17,676 nucleotides of DNA from Dimargaris cristalligena (GCA_027576995.1 JANBQC010000585.1:1-17676); one strand, 5' to 3'. Counted from the stretch's first letter, positions 1-10,143 are shown. The notes: a model not told the origin generated them from the letters alone. Numbers and translations are program-made.

Positions 1-542
1 ATTTATTTTTAACTAGTAATATTGGCCGAATCTAATGGATTTTTCGTTATACAGCTTGGATGAACTTCTCCCATATCTTAAGGATCTTCAGCCGACACCC
101 GTGTGACTATGCACACAAGTGCTGTGTAGTAATAACCGCAAGTTCCTTCAATGATATTATACTGAGAAAGATGACTAAAGTTTGATTAGTGTTGATTAGA
201 CATTGAAAGAGCCACAAAGAAATGTCTAGCCTCATTAGCAATGCTATAGGAAAGGCTCAATCAGGCTACATAGCCAGATGTATATTTATTTTTAACGGGC
301 AATATCCTTCTCATTAATCGAGCATTTCGCTAACTCTACAGCCAAGCGTACCCCTGTATTCAACTATCAGCCAATAGAGAGATCTGTAATCATTCAAGTA
401 ATGGACCGTGTATAAAAGGGTAATTGATTTACTAGTGATATGAATAAATATAAATGGTCTGACAGGTTCGAAATAAAGAGGCGAACCCCCAATTGCCAAT
501 ACTGTTCTGGGGATACCTTTTCAAAAGTTCGGTCCACTTAAT
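1..542. other. AT-rich spacer downstream of the membrane-protein gene
   Basis: No gene is supported here. The short open frames are AT-rich and unrecognisable. The 13-base word ATTTATTTTTAAC occurs at 1-13 and again at 284-296; read on the minus strand each copy contains AATAAA, so they could serve as poly(A) signals for the minus-strand gene ending at 543. A TATAAAAGGG word lies at 411-420 on the plus strand with no gene behind it. Confidence 0.6.
285..290 (-). terminator. Candidate poly(A) signal AATAAA of the membrane-protein gene
   Basis: The plus strand reads TTTATT, so the minus strand carries the canonical AATAAA hexamer about 255 bases past the stop codon at 543. The position suits a 3' UTR, but the surroundings are AT-rich and chance occurrence is likely. 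A second copy lies at 2-7. Confidence 0.25.
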
Positions 543-1370
543 CTAAAATGGCGCCAGACGTGTATATGCCTTCTTTCTTGCGTGCAAAAACATCCGCAAG
601 AGAATACCAAACGGTACTATTATAAAAAACACGGCAATGAGGGCATACGCAGCACGGCCGGGGTGGTAAAAGTCGTCGTAGGTGGCATGCGTGAAAGCCG
701 TCAAGTGTTCTTTAAATCCCGTTCGGGCGAAAAAATCCACACCGAGAACCAACAAATAGGCCCCAGTAACCGCGGTGCTGACGGCCAAAGCAGGTTCCGG
801 TACCACGACGGCCGCCAGGGTTCCCAGGAACGTGGCCCAAGTGGCGATAAAAACCCCCCGGGCCGCGTTGGCTTCCAACAAGCCGTTATCGCAAAGGGCC
901 AGGAGTACCATGGCCCAGGCGAACCCCGCTAGCCCACCCACCCCAAATCGACTCGGGATATCCGGCAAGAAAGCGAGGTATACGAACCCACCGACCAGGC
1001 CCAGGAGAAGGGATATAACAAGATAAATGGCCCGTCGGGCCATGTCCGATGCCGCCGCCGGTCGGACTTTGATACACACATAATATACTAAGAGACTGAG
1101 GATGAGGAACCCGGTCAAAAATAACAGATCCCCATGTCCCCCATGCGGCCGACGAACCGCCAGGAAAAAGTAATAGTATAAGCCGAACAGCAGGAAGAAC
1201 ACTCCAGCCGCCACCTGATCCCCCATGAGTGGGGGTCGCGGAAGGTCGGGGGGAATCGAACTGGCCCGCGGTTCGACCCCAGCCAAGGCGGTGGCGGCGG
1301 CCAGCTTGACTTCGGTGAAATATACAGACGCCCATAGGACAAGCGAGGCTAAGAGCGAGCGAGTGGCCAT
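543..1370 (-). CDS. Seven-span membrane protein with TM7S3/TM198-like (DUF4203) domain
   Basis: An intronless 275-residue protein. The start is the ATG at 1370-1368, followed by a hydrophobic N-terminal segment (residues 4-18) that may be a signal peptide, and a Pro-rich stretch near 34-48. Seven further hydrophobic spans lie at about 53-72, 82-101, 114-136, 143-162, 172-190, 195-213 and 238-262. Residues 210-219, GVDFFARTGF after a Gly-Ala-Tyr in span 6, resemble the conserved end of the TMEM198/TM7SF3 domain (Pfam DUF4203) in fungal proteins; this is recognition from memory, not a search. The C-terminal tail is short and basic (HARKKAYTR), which would place it in the cytosol under the positive-inside rule. 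Codons are GC-rich compared with the flanks, which supports a real gene. Family members have poorly defined roles in fungi, so no function is assigned. The stop is TAG at 545-543. Confidence 0.8.
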   Translation of the reverse strand: MATRSLLASLVLWASVYFTEVKLAAATALAGVEPRASSIPPDLPRPPLMGDQVAAGVFFLLFGLYYYFFLAVRRPHGGHGDLLFLTGFLILSLLVYYVCIKVRPAAASDMARRAIYLVISLLLGLVGGFVYLAFLPDIPSRFGVGGLAGFAWAMVLLALCDNGLLEANAARGVFIATWATFLGTLAAVVVPEPALAVSTAVTGAYLLVLGVDFFARTGFKEHLTAFTHATYDDFYHPGRAAYALIAVFFIIVPFGILLRMFLHARKKAYTRLAPF

Positions 1371-2368
1371 TTAAAAAGGACAAAGACCCGGATAGAGGGA
1401 ACTACAAAGGGGGTAATGGACGAAATAGACTATGACTAACTCGAGGACATGAGGCTGTGGAAACCGACGGAGAAGACGAGGGGTGGACAAGTATAAGGTT
1501 GTTTGAACGGTGAAAGACGTAATACGGTTGTTGATGCCATTTGGAATAGACTGGTTGAGGCCAGTCGCCTTCAAAAGGAAGGGTAATCGCTACGCGGGCT
1601 CGAGGTATCAACCCCCCGCACAGACAGCACAAGAGAACCCGCCGTAATGTAGTGTGGGGTTAAAAACGTAAACATTGATTGCTGTGGCAGTGTTTACTTA
1701 ACGGATAAATTCACATTCTGGACACCCATGGGAGAAATTAAAGGAGGTAAACCAAAGGGCGGGGGAATAATATTATATCCTAGACTTACCAATCGAATAT
1801 TCTACCTTAGTCTGATTTATAGCGTTATTTAAGTCTTGACATGTCTCGTGTTTACATAGCCACAGTAATAAAATTCAATGGCAACAAACTCGGAGAGCTT
1901 TCTGCCCAATATAACAAACGAATTGTATTAAGTCTTATAAAGTGAGTTTTATATTATACCAACCACATTTCGATACATTCGCTGCTGTGGTCCAAGTTGA
2001 GGTAGTAATGGGTGATTAAATGATAGGCGGCCCCAATATGATAACAGCTTCCAGTAAATCATAAATACACGATACCATACCTAAAACCACACTCAAATAG
2101 AGGCTCGTGACTTTATATATACGGTACCGGATACCAATGTGAAATAACCAAACATTTATATAGTAATTGGATCTAAGACCAAGTCTCAGTGGCAACTTAC
2201 CACCATGATATTCAATATATAGAGCAAATATAATACCAATACCACATCTCTAAAATACATATAACCTCCCCCAGCTAGGCTTGTCCTATAAATACCGACT
2301 GGCCATTGTTTGTGGTGCGATGACCAACGTTTAGGCTAGAAGACAGGGCCCGAACTATCCAACATCTA
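1371..2368. other. Spacer between lipase A 3' end and membrane-protein 5' end
   Basis: About 1 kb. The part next to the ATG at 1370 (1371-1640) should hold the minus-strand promoter and leader, but no clear TATA box is visible. The rest (1650-2340) is strongly AT-rich with no supported gene. One copy of GACACCCATG lies at 1721-1730. Confidence 0.5.
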
Positions 2369-3688
2369 CTAGTTCTTGGGGCCCAGCTGGGTGCCGTCAT
2401 TCCCCCAAAACTCGCCGTGCTCTTTAAGGTTTATCCCCGGAATTTTCGACTGACTTTGGCAGATCTCCGGAGCATTGGGGGTCGAATCGAAAGTACACCG
2501 AAATGTATCCTGAGTTTTTTCATCAATGAGCACGGGTGGACTAACGTGGCAAAATTCATTACCCCAGAAAGGCCAATGTACGACAATGTCCAAGGGATTG
2601 ACCACCCGTGCAGTGGGGATCCCTTTAGCCTGCCAGAGTCGGCGAAACTCGTCATTACCGACCTTGGGGGCGGCGAAGGTGATCACTTCCCAGGGGGCGG
2701 ATCCCATTGTCCCGTAGTTGTCGAAGGCGTAGAGGGTGGCGTGTAACGCCCCCAGTGAATGGCCGGTAATCACGGAACGGTATTCCGGGTGTTGGGCCGC
2801 CAGTTTCTTATGCTCCGCGACGATAGCCGGGCCGTGGGTCTGGTAACCGTTCAAAGCCCCGCTATAGACTTTGCTGGCTGTATTGGCGGGCCAACTGGTT
2901 AGGGTGACATGAAGGGCCGTCAGCAAATCAGAGGATGTGTCGGTTCCCTTGAAGGCGATGGTGATAGTCTTGGCTTTCGCATCCGTACTAATATAGCCAT
3001 TAATGGCCGGTTCCTTCGGATACATAAAGACGTACTCGAGTTGCGCACCGCTAGTGCCTTTTCCCTTGAGAAGGATATCCTTATGACCCATGCTGTTGAT
3101 ACGGTAGGCAGCAAATGCATAACTGGTGTTTTTTTATGAAAGTATAATACGGGGACGTGTGGCAAATTAGCGCGAAGGGATTTTGGTGACCAGTCCATAG
3201 TCGGAGAGGGATGGAGAATTCCCGAAAAATCATTGCTGAATAGGTAGGGGACGCTACAAGTCTAAGCCTCCCAAGTGCCAGCATCCCAAAGATTCAGAGT
3301 GATAATTAAAACACAGTACTTACTCAACATAGCTCTTTAGGTGATTAATCTCATCCGAACCAAGTTTGAGAGGCAGGTCGATGATTGAGGTCGAGGTAAA
3401 AGCAGCCGAGCTTGGGGCTGGAGACAGTGCCGATGGTGCAGGATTGGGGTTTTTGGTAGCGGACACGGTTGTCGCAGTCGAAGAGGGAGGGGGGGGGCTT
3501 GTTGAAGAAGAGCTGGAATTCTGAATTGGAGGGGGATTGGTGAGGACTGGCACGACTGTAGTAGTGGAACTGGCTATCTGAGTTGGGGATGACGAGACGG
3601 TGGTCGAGGTAGGGGTTGTGGGTGCACCCCCGGCCGTTTGGGAACCCAGCCATGTTATACCTAGAAACACCACAAATGTGCGTCGCAT
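2369..3688 (-). CDS. Secreted class 3 lipase A (two coding exons)
   Basis: Probable extracellular triacylglycerol lipase or related esterase, Lipase_3 family, 372 residues after splicing. Exon 1 is 3688-3324 and exon 2 is 3122-2369. Exon 1 encodes a short signal peptide (residues 1 to about 20), a Ser/Thr/Pro-rich linker at about 23-100 and the pre-domain segment ending SDEINHLKSYV. The splice joins GA to T, giving D122, then YAFAAY, the usual start of fungal class 3 lipase domains. The nucleophile is S244 in GHSLGA; D300 (NPLDIV) and H357 (KEHGEF) fit the rest of the triad, and KGTDTS at 179-184 is the oxyanion-loop region. The stop is TAG at 2371-2369. The linker is unusual for the family and may be O-glycosylated or a spacer at the cell wall. 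The start is chosen because it gives a compact signal peptide; an in-frame ATG at 3715 would add nine residues, and an upstream micro-exon as in lipase B cannot be excluded. Domain and splice are secure; the extreme N-terminus is less so. Confidence 0.85.
3123..3323 (-). other. Intron of lipase A, 201 bases, phase 2
   Basis: The donor is GTAAGTAC directly after the GA of codon 122, and the acceptor is CACCAG. A CTAAT branch-point candidate is at 3170-3166, with its branch A 44 bases before the last intron base and no AG in between. Unspliced reading meets TAA at once, so splicing is required to join the signal peptide to the catalytic domain. Confidence 0.88.
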
Positions 3689-5328
3689 ATACTGGTAAAT
3701 TAGGTATAGTGTCATAGAAATAATGAAAGGGTTTATGTTGCATATTAGAGACCATTTTAAAGTGGCCAAGTAGACATTAAACAAAAGAGGAGCCGCTTCC
3801 CAAGTGGCCACCAAACCGACTGACTCTAATGTACAAGGAACACGGGTTAGGTAGACTTACTTGCATAATAAAAAAAACTCACCCGTGTAGATGACAGGAA
3901 TTGTTAAGTCTGCACACCAAATGAACCGAGAGTACCCAATACTATTTTCATTGATATCTAAATGAAGAGCTGTTGCTTATATAGCAAATGCAGGTTGGAT
4001 AAAATAAAAATTATTTGAGAGCAGACTGTAACGAATGAGAAAAATATAATTAGGGAAGGTATAAGGTTGGAGAATATATTATAAAAATTAATACCACATA
4101 AATATGTAAAATAAACTAATGCAAGGGAAAGGAAAGGATTGCGGATTATTATATGCCATAAGGATTGTATGAAAACAAGAAGCGATTTTACTATTCGAAA
4201 GACCTCCTTGCAGTAATTATAAGGATATAAAAGGCAGCGCGCTATGGTAAAGCAACCGCCCAATGTAAGCCGTACCATTTAGTTGTCGTATCCCGTGCCA
4301 AGAAATCTGTATTCAAGGTAGAGATGAAGGCTGCTATGCGTATGAGCCAACAAGGCAGATAAAAATAAGGAGGAGGGAGGAGGGGCTGTCCCCCCTAGTT
4401 TGACTTGGAGTATTGGAATGACCAATCTGTAGCGATAGAATATTTTAATTGGGAAATTTCCAACCCCCCTCCCCCATTACTCCAACAGGGACAATGAATG
4501 GGTAAACAATTTTCCCAATGAGTCGTCCATGAGTTATCCGGAATTCCAGAATAGATAGGGACTTTTTTTTCCCTCCCCGCCACTGGGTGAAAAGCTGGTC
4601 GTGAAACGGCCCTTCCATTAGGCAAGAGTCAACATGAATCAATCGTAGAAAGTATAGATGAGGATGTTTCAAATAGAGGACGTTATAATAGGAGCCACAT
4701 CCTACACAGTGAAAGGTTGGCCCAATAATTATCCGAGGGCCCCCCCCCATCCGTACGAACTGGGCAGCTCAAGGGGAAATTAACAAGGGCCAGTTGCCAC
4801 TGGCATTGTCCCTAGAGGTATATGGATTTGGGTGACCGTGGCCGGGCTATTACTATGGAGCATGGGCCACTGTTGATGGCCTGTAGATGGCTGGATAATT
4901 CTTACTCTTATATAGCTTCAGCTCCACTATTCAAGTTATTATTACAATATTGCTGACCAGGGAACCCTCTATTCCGCAGATAAATCACAGACACCATATC
5001 AACCAATATTCAAAAAATAATGTTTATATTAATTACAATTAATTTGGACACCCATGGATTTTAGTTGGCTAAAATATCTCAGGTAATTTACGGCCCCCCT
5101 TCCAAAGTAGAAAACAAAAAATGATTATAAAAGGTGATCTGGATACAGCTACTAATGCCCTAGATATTGCCTGACGGGTTAAATATTAGATTCCGGTGCT
5201 GTATATCGATTATACATACTTAATTAAATAGCAGGATATATATATATATATAGAACAGTTCTGCCTGTACACGTTAGTTGGCGGGCTGTATCCCATTTAA
5301 AGGGTAAGGCAAGGCGATCCTACGTTCC
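3689..5328. other. Spacer between the two lipase genes
   Basis: About 1.6 kb. The part next to 3688 should hold the lipase A promoter, but no convincing TATA box is seen. The block at 3840-4300 is very AT-rich. The block at 4370-4760 is richer in G and C and has homopolymer runs, including eleven C at 4738-4748; a 101-codon ATG-led minus-strand frame there (4750-4445) has no recognisable product. A TA repeat lies near 5235-5252, a GACACCCATG word at 5047-5056, and plus-strand TATAAAAGG words at 4226-4234 and 5126-5134. Confidence 0.5.
5235..5252. repeat. Short TA microsatellite
   Basis: A run of alternating T and A, about nine units, lies in the AT-rich spacer downstream of lipase B. It is simple sequence with no sign of function. 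Confidence 0.7.
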
Positions 5329-6672
5329 TTAATGTGACGCAGCACTCCAGTAGAGCAGATGGTCCGGAATACTCCATTTCAGAGTCGATATGCCATCACT
5401 GCAGGACTGGTTTTCCTTCGGCAAAGCCCCGGGACAGGTAATGGCCACACCGTCAGAAGGGCGGATCCAAACCTCGGACCCGTGGTGGGCGTAGCCGAGG
5501 GTCTTGGGGGGAATCTGAGGGACCATGTCGTTTTTGTTAACCACCCGCCTGGTTGGAATATTAAGGGAGTCGTAGTATTGGGCAAATTTGATGTTTCCTA
5601 CACGCGGTTCGCCGTAGGTGAAAACCCGAAGTTTGGATACCCACTGGGGCACACTGGCACTTATATGGGTCGCCGCGAGCACAGCATGGGCTATTAAAAT
5701 TGTGTAAAGGTTAAATTGATATTTAAATAAAATTAGCAAGGCGAATAGGATAATGTTGTGGGGAATAGAGGTCTGGGAGAAGTGGGTGGGAAGGAACACC
5801 GAGGTATGGTGTGTTTTTGGATTAAAGTCAATTATATACATATATACTTACCTCCACCAAGCGAATGACCCACAATCTTGATTTGGTAGTCCGGGTAACT
5901 AGCAACTTGTTGCTTAAGGGTATCAATGGCCGCATCTACACCCTTCAGCATAGACTCAACGAACCCCTCATGAACCTTGGACTCGGGCACACTTTTGGGC
6001 CACCGAGTGAGTTCAATGTTCAGGTCAGTGACAAACGTTACGGCATCTGAAGGGGTCGACCCGCGGAAGCTTAGGATGATGGACTGGGTGGGCTCATGTA
6101 GCGCCACGTACCAACGAGTCGCCGAGAGGAACTTCGAAAAGTCACTCACGAACTTGGTACCGGCAGTGCCTCCGACACAATTCTTGCAGCTCCATTTGCT
6201 GACATCCTCGTAGGCGGCCATAGCGAAGCTGTTTGGTTTTAAATAGAAATAAATTAATATTGAAAAAGCGTTAGTCTTGAGCTGGTTGTAGGGATTATAA
6301 TGTAACTAGTTATGGGCCTATATTATATATATATTAAAATTAAAATTATAACGAAAATGTACTAGCTACTTACTAGGCATTGGTTTGGAGTTCGGCTAAT
6401 TCCGTGTCTGCAACGGCGAGACCCTGATCACCTCCGGTACTCAATGGCAAGGCATGCGCAGTGGGGATGGCGGCCAGAAGAAGGGCAGAGCCGAGAAGGG
6501 TGGACAACTAATGGTCATCATCGGGGTTGATGGGGGGGGTGTACAGAGAAAATAGAGAAATGTCATGAGATTAATCCAATGAGCGAATTATGAAACAGAA
6601 TCGGTATCCAGTTGAATAGGCGTGCCGAAGAAATTTGGGTGACTTGGTTGTCGTACTTACCTTGAGTTGCAT
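5329..6672 (-). CDS. Secreted class 3 lipase B (four coding exons)
   Basis: Probable secreted triacylglycerol lipase, Lipase_3 family, 294 residues after splicing, close to the usual family length. The exons are 6672-6661 (codes only MQLK), 6507-6374, 6228-5852 and 5690-5329. Joined, they give a signal peptide MQLKLSTLLGSALLLAAIPT followed by AHA, a likely cleavage site near residue 23, then a short propeptide-like segment and the domain start YFAMAAYEDVSKWSCKNC at 49-66. SFRGST (102-107) is the oxyanion loop. S171 in GHSLGG is the nucleophile, D229 in NKNDMVP the acid and H285 in IPDHLLYW the base. C63, C66, C260 and C271 could form disulfides. The third intron cuts the codon after GHSLGG, so the catalytic elbow is split between exons. 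The start has ACC before ATG and no ATG in the 150 bases upstream. The stop is TAA at 5331-5329. Substrate specificity cannot be read from sequence. Confidence 0.9.
5691..5851 (-). other. Lipase B intron 3, 161 bases, phase 1
   Basis: The donor is G|GTAAGTATAT after GHSLGG and the acceptor is TTTTAATAG. Joining G to CC gives GCC (A175) and restores GGAHAVLAA, the expected continuation of the lipase elbow. A CTAAT candidate lies at 5736-5732, its branch A 42 bases before the intron end. Confidence 0.9.
6229..6373 (-). other. Lipase B intron 2, 145 bases, phase 2
   Basis: The donor is GTAAGTAGCT after TA and the acceptor is CCAAACAG. TA plus C forms Y49, giving TNAYFAMAAYED. A CTAAC branch-point candidate is at 6274-6270, branch A 42 bases before the intron end. 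The position and phase match the single intron of lipase A. Confidence 0.9.
6508..6660 (-). other. Lipase B intron 1, 153 bases, phase 0
   Basis: The donor is AAG|GTAAGTACGA and the acceptor is GACCATTAG. It separates a 12-base first coding exon from the hydrophobic core of the signal peptide. No perfect CTRAY lies at the 42-44 base spacing seen in the other introns; TTAAT at 6574-6570 is the nearest candidate. Confidence 0.8.
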
Positions 6673-6852
6673 GGTAGCTTAGGTATATTAGCCGGGGAGA
6701 TTTATCAATCGGGATTGGATAGTGGGGATGTGGTGGTAGTCGGTAGGGTCGCGAGCAGAGCTATGGAGCAAGTTGGAGCGAGGGAGCGGCCGAGTTGTTA
6801 TTGTAGATGAGTTGGTAAGTTGATTGTCGGTCTAACTAAGCGGGCACCCGTT
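6673..6852 (-). promoter_or_regulatory. Probable leader of lipase B
   Basis: Between the TATA box and the ATG at 6672 the minus strand has no ATG. It is rich in C and A with few G runs, as expected for an unstructured fungal 5' UTR. The transcription start is not visible; a start about 30 bases below the TATA box would give a leader of about 150 bases. Confidence 0.45.
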
Positions 6853-6862
6853 CCCTTTTATA
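6853..6862 (-). promoter_or_regulatory. TATA box of lipase B
   Basis: The minus strand reads TATAAAAGGG about 185 bases upstream of the lipase B ATG, with an ATG-free leader between. It is a perfect TATA element correctly oriented toward a confirmed gene. Confidence 0.55.
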
Positions 6863-9800
6863 CCAAGTGACTGCGTTGGATCGCACTTTACCTAACGGAG
6901 GCAACATCTGTAATCTGGACACTATACCTGGCTCGTATTGTGGAGCCAGTGGTTTCTCAGAAAGTAATAGATAGTAGAAACGGTTTATTCCCAAGGGCAA
7001 TGATGATGAGGACAGGGGATGCACAGGAACAACATTCGGTTGATCCAAGGAACAAGGCATAAACTATTTGGTTCTGAGTTCGCACCAGTTGAAATCTTAC
7101 GGTTGTCAGAATAGCCTTGCCAGGACTTGCAGACCCTGTCACGCTGCCCAGTTTCCCCACAAACCGGCTGACCTTATCTCCACCCATTAGAAACCACTGA
7201 GGGCAAGCTCGTCAGGGCAGTCTGGTGGCGTCTCAGCTCCTCGCCAATTGCGGTCAAGATTTTAAATAGGTGGCCGTACAGGACTACAGGTGGTCCTGCC
7301 CAGGGTTCGTGTGAACGTCCTAGCGGCAGGTCAAGGAGCAACTCCCCCCATTCACCGACTGATTCGAAAATACAATAGCCCAAGACCTGATACGACGATG
7401 TCTAGTACGTAACTGAACGGGGCTGAACTTGGGATGGTCAGGCGGGGTTAATTCGGGGGTTGACTAGGGTCCCCGAAAATATTTGCCATATTGGGGATGG
7501 TTCATTCCCCTTTAAGTTAGTTAGCGGGCTGGATTCTTTGCGATGAGTCTAATACTATTCCATTTTTGGCCAATACGTACCCATAATTTACCATTGGAGA
7601 ATCGACGACAAGGGCTGCCATTTCTCCCACATTATATTACTGGTGCGTAAAATTGACACGGATGGTGGTGTACAGCTGGAGCCAATCACACCCCCAGGTC
7701 ATTCCACCTCTTACATGTGTCCCCAAGATATGTCTGCAAGTCCCGATGGCTGGTAATTGGCTGATAGGAAATCCAACCCAGGTTTTTATCAAGGGACTGT
7801 GCAGGCTTCCTCCATCTCGATACTTTGACGCACATTATGTATGCCAGGCGATTGGCTTGACTCCAGTCTAAACGGGACTGTCCCCTTAAACCAAATTTGT
7901 GCAACTACAACTCCGGCAGCAGTGAGTGGAATATACCCCGCAGGCTGCTAAGCAACTATTCCTACAACCCCAAACAACCTCTTTTTACCGATTTCGTGAT
8001 TGACAAATACATCGTCGCTTAAAATAGTATTTCGAGACTCCCTGGCGAAAGAGGCACCTGGAAAACAAGTGAGCGCACCAGTCGTCAGACCGAATAACAA
8101 CACCATGTCGCTTCATTTGCTAGGCCTACTGATTTTAGGCTGCGGGACTGGCTAATAGGAATCATTAAAAACAGCTTGAGATGCTCCTTGTGACCAAGAT
8201 CCCCATCTAAAAAACACGGCGCCCCCGTAGCCTAGGGAACTATAGGTCTAGCGCTTTACCTCACCCACAAGGAACCAAATCCAGGTAAATGTATTTCCCG
8301 AAAATAAAAAAGTGGCCACGCTCATCACCCCGCCTCATTTTCTGCGGGACCGCAATCCAATGCTAGGTGCGGTATCGTTACCCCCCCCTGTGCTATACAG
8401 TTTCCACATATACACTAGCTCGGGGGGAGCTTATTGGGCTTCAGCAAGTAAAATACAAAGACCGCTGACTAAGCTTCACATGCCCGAAGTGGTGTATTGC
8501 TTCAGGACGCATTGGACGACTAACACTGGCTTCTCATAGTGATTATTGCTGCTATTCACGAGCTATCGCGACCACCTGCCGTATAATTACTGTTTAAAGT
8601 TAAGATCTCGTACTCACGAAACGAACCCAAGATGGTAAGCCAGTGTTTGGTGGGCACAGCGGCAGCCCAAAATGAAGAAGCTAGCGCATTCCCCGTTTGG
8701 TGCCCAACCATTACCACGGCGCTGTAGTCCGCCTGCCTCAAGCTATTGGGGAAGTTAAGCGACTGTACACTGGTGTCTTTTGGGCAGTCCATAGAAGCGC
8801 ATGCGATGTATCCAGTCGCATGTAAAACGTTCCAACCTCCGAAAGCAATAAATTCTACAAGTCCATTATATAAGGATAGCTAAAAATATTCCTTTGTATA
8901 ACATCAGCAAAGCCGGCTCCTGAAAGATGATCGTGAGAAATCACTCAAATTATCAGTTACCCCATTTGGAAATGATGGCCAGCGGTGCAGCATTTAACCC
9001 GAATAAAAGATGGTTTATAATTGGGGTGATGTTCAATGCGGATGTAGGAAACAGGGCTCGGAATTGTGACTGAGGAGGCGTAGAGCAGCCTATGGATCCC
9101 TGTCCTTGTGACAACACAGATTTAGCACACTCCATGTGCCAGAGTTTCTAATCACACATACGTACATACATATACATATTGGAGATGTTGACTCTGACTA
9201 AATAACGCAAAATCCGTTTGATGAGACCGACATTAGTGACTAAAAAGTACATACCCCACCAATTTTCCCGTATATATATCATTTAACACATTGTTTGGTT
9301 GAATTCCAGTCTTATACGTATACTATTATATTCGGGATGGCTGGTTGGATGCTGCTAAAATACTATTATTTGGCCGACCTACTTGGGTGCCTACTCACTT
9401 CCATGTGACTACATTTTTCTTAGGTGTCGCACAAATAAATCCGTCACCATCCAAATTATCGTATGTTGGGAATATATCGGTGCTCCTTCCAATGTATACT
9501 TGGTTCATTGGAAATGGCGTGTCACCTTAAGATACGAATTTCCTATCATTATACCCCACTGGCCTCATTGGGTAAACGATTACTTACTTTAACCTTTCAC
9601 AGGACAATATTCGGTATTGCTGTACTTCGGACCTTCATTCAGTCCAATTATTTAAAATTGGGTACTTAAGCCGCGCTGAATCATTGGTCCGCCACACTAC
9701 ACCCCCTGACAAGCATAGCTTTGTATAAATTTCGACCAATACAGCTAATTTCAAGGAGATAATAAAACCCTTGCCGCAGTTATAGAACTGGGTATTAGCA

Positions 9801-10143
9801 TGCTCCATCTTTAGAAATACCCAGGGTCAAATATCACCTTCGTAGCTGATGATTCATGGTATAATGCTACTATTGCCAAAGGGTTAAGGTGAAGTAGTGA
9901 ATTATTTATAAGGTGTAAGCATTAAATAAGAAGTATAATGTGAGTGGCATGATGGGTAATACGAGCGTATGTAGGAGAAGAGGGTAGTAATATCGAGCCC
10001 GGAACCATAGATGCCCTCAGTGTCGGTTTAAGTTAAAGAGCAAAATTAAGTAAGACCAAAAGGATGGGGAATAATAAATTAGAGCAGGGGCACCACCATG
10101 CAAGGTCCCCCAGACTCGACACCCTTGATCTAAAATGAACGAT
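6863..10143. other. Long spacer between HMG-CoA synthase and lipase B, no confirmed gene
   Basis: About 3.3 kb with base composition closer to balanced than the other spacers. No frame matches a family that can be recognised. Two minus-strand stretches look weakly protein-like: 7384-6957, with adjoining open frames in different phases, and 8879-8556, an open frame bounded by splice-like AG and GTGAGT; both are described as findings. There are no clear terminal repeats, transposase, tRNA or other RNA gene. The segment 9880-10100 just past the HMG-CoA synthase stop is AT-rich and probably includes its 3' UTR, but no AATAAA is seen there on the minus strand. Confidence 0.45.

Noticed and set aside
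3958..4278. A 106-codon hydrophobic minus-strand frame
   Set aside because: It is extremely AT-rich, and its apparent membrane character follows from Phe, Leu and Ile codons being AT-rich. No supporting signal was seen.
4445..4750. A 101-codon ATG-led minus-strand frame beginning in a poly-C run
   Set aside because: It runs through homopolymer-rich sequence; the product is His-, Tyr- and Ile-rich with no recognisable motif.
5851..5863. The lipase B frame ending shortly after GHSLGG, which could be read as a truncated pseudogene
   Set aside because: A GTAAGT donor lies exactly at the break, and the next exon restores GGAHAVLAA with the Asp and His of the triad, so it is an intron and not a truncation.
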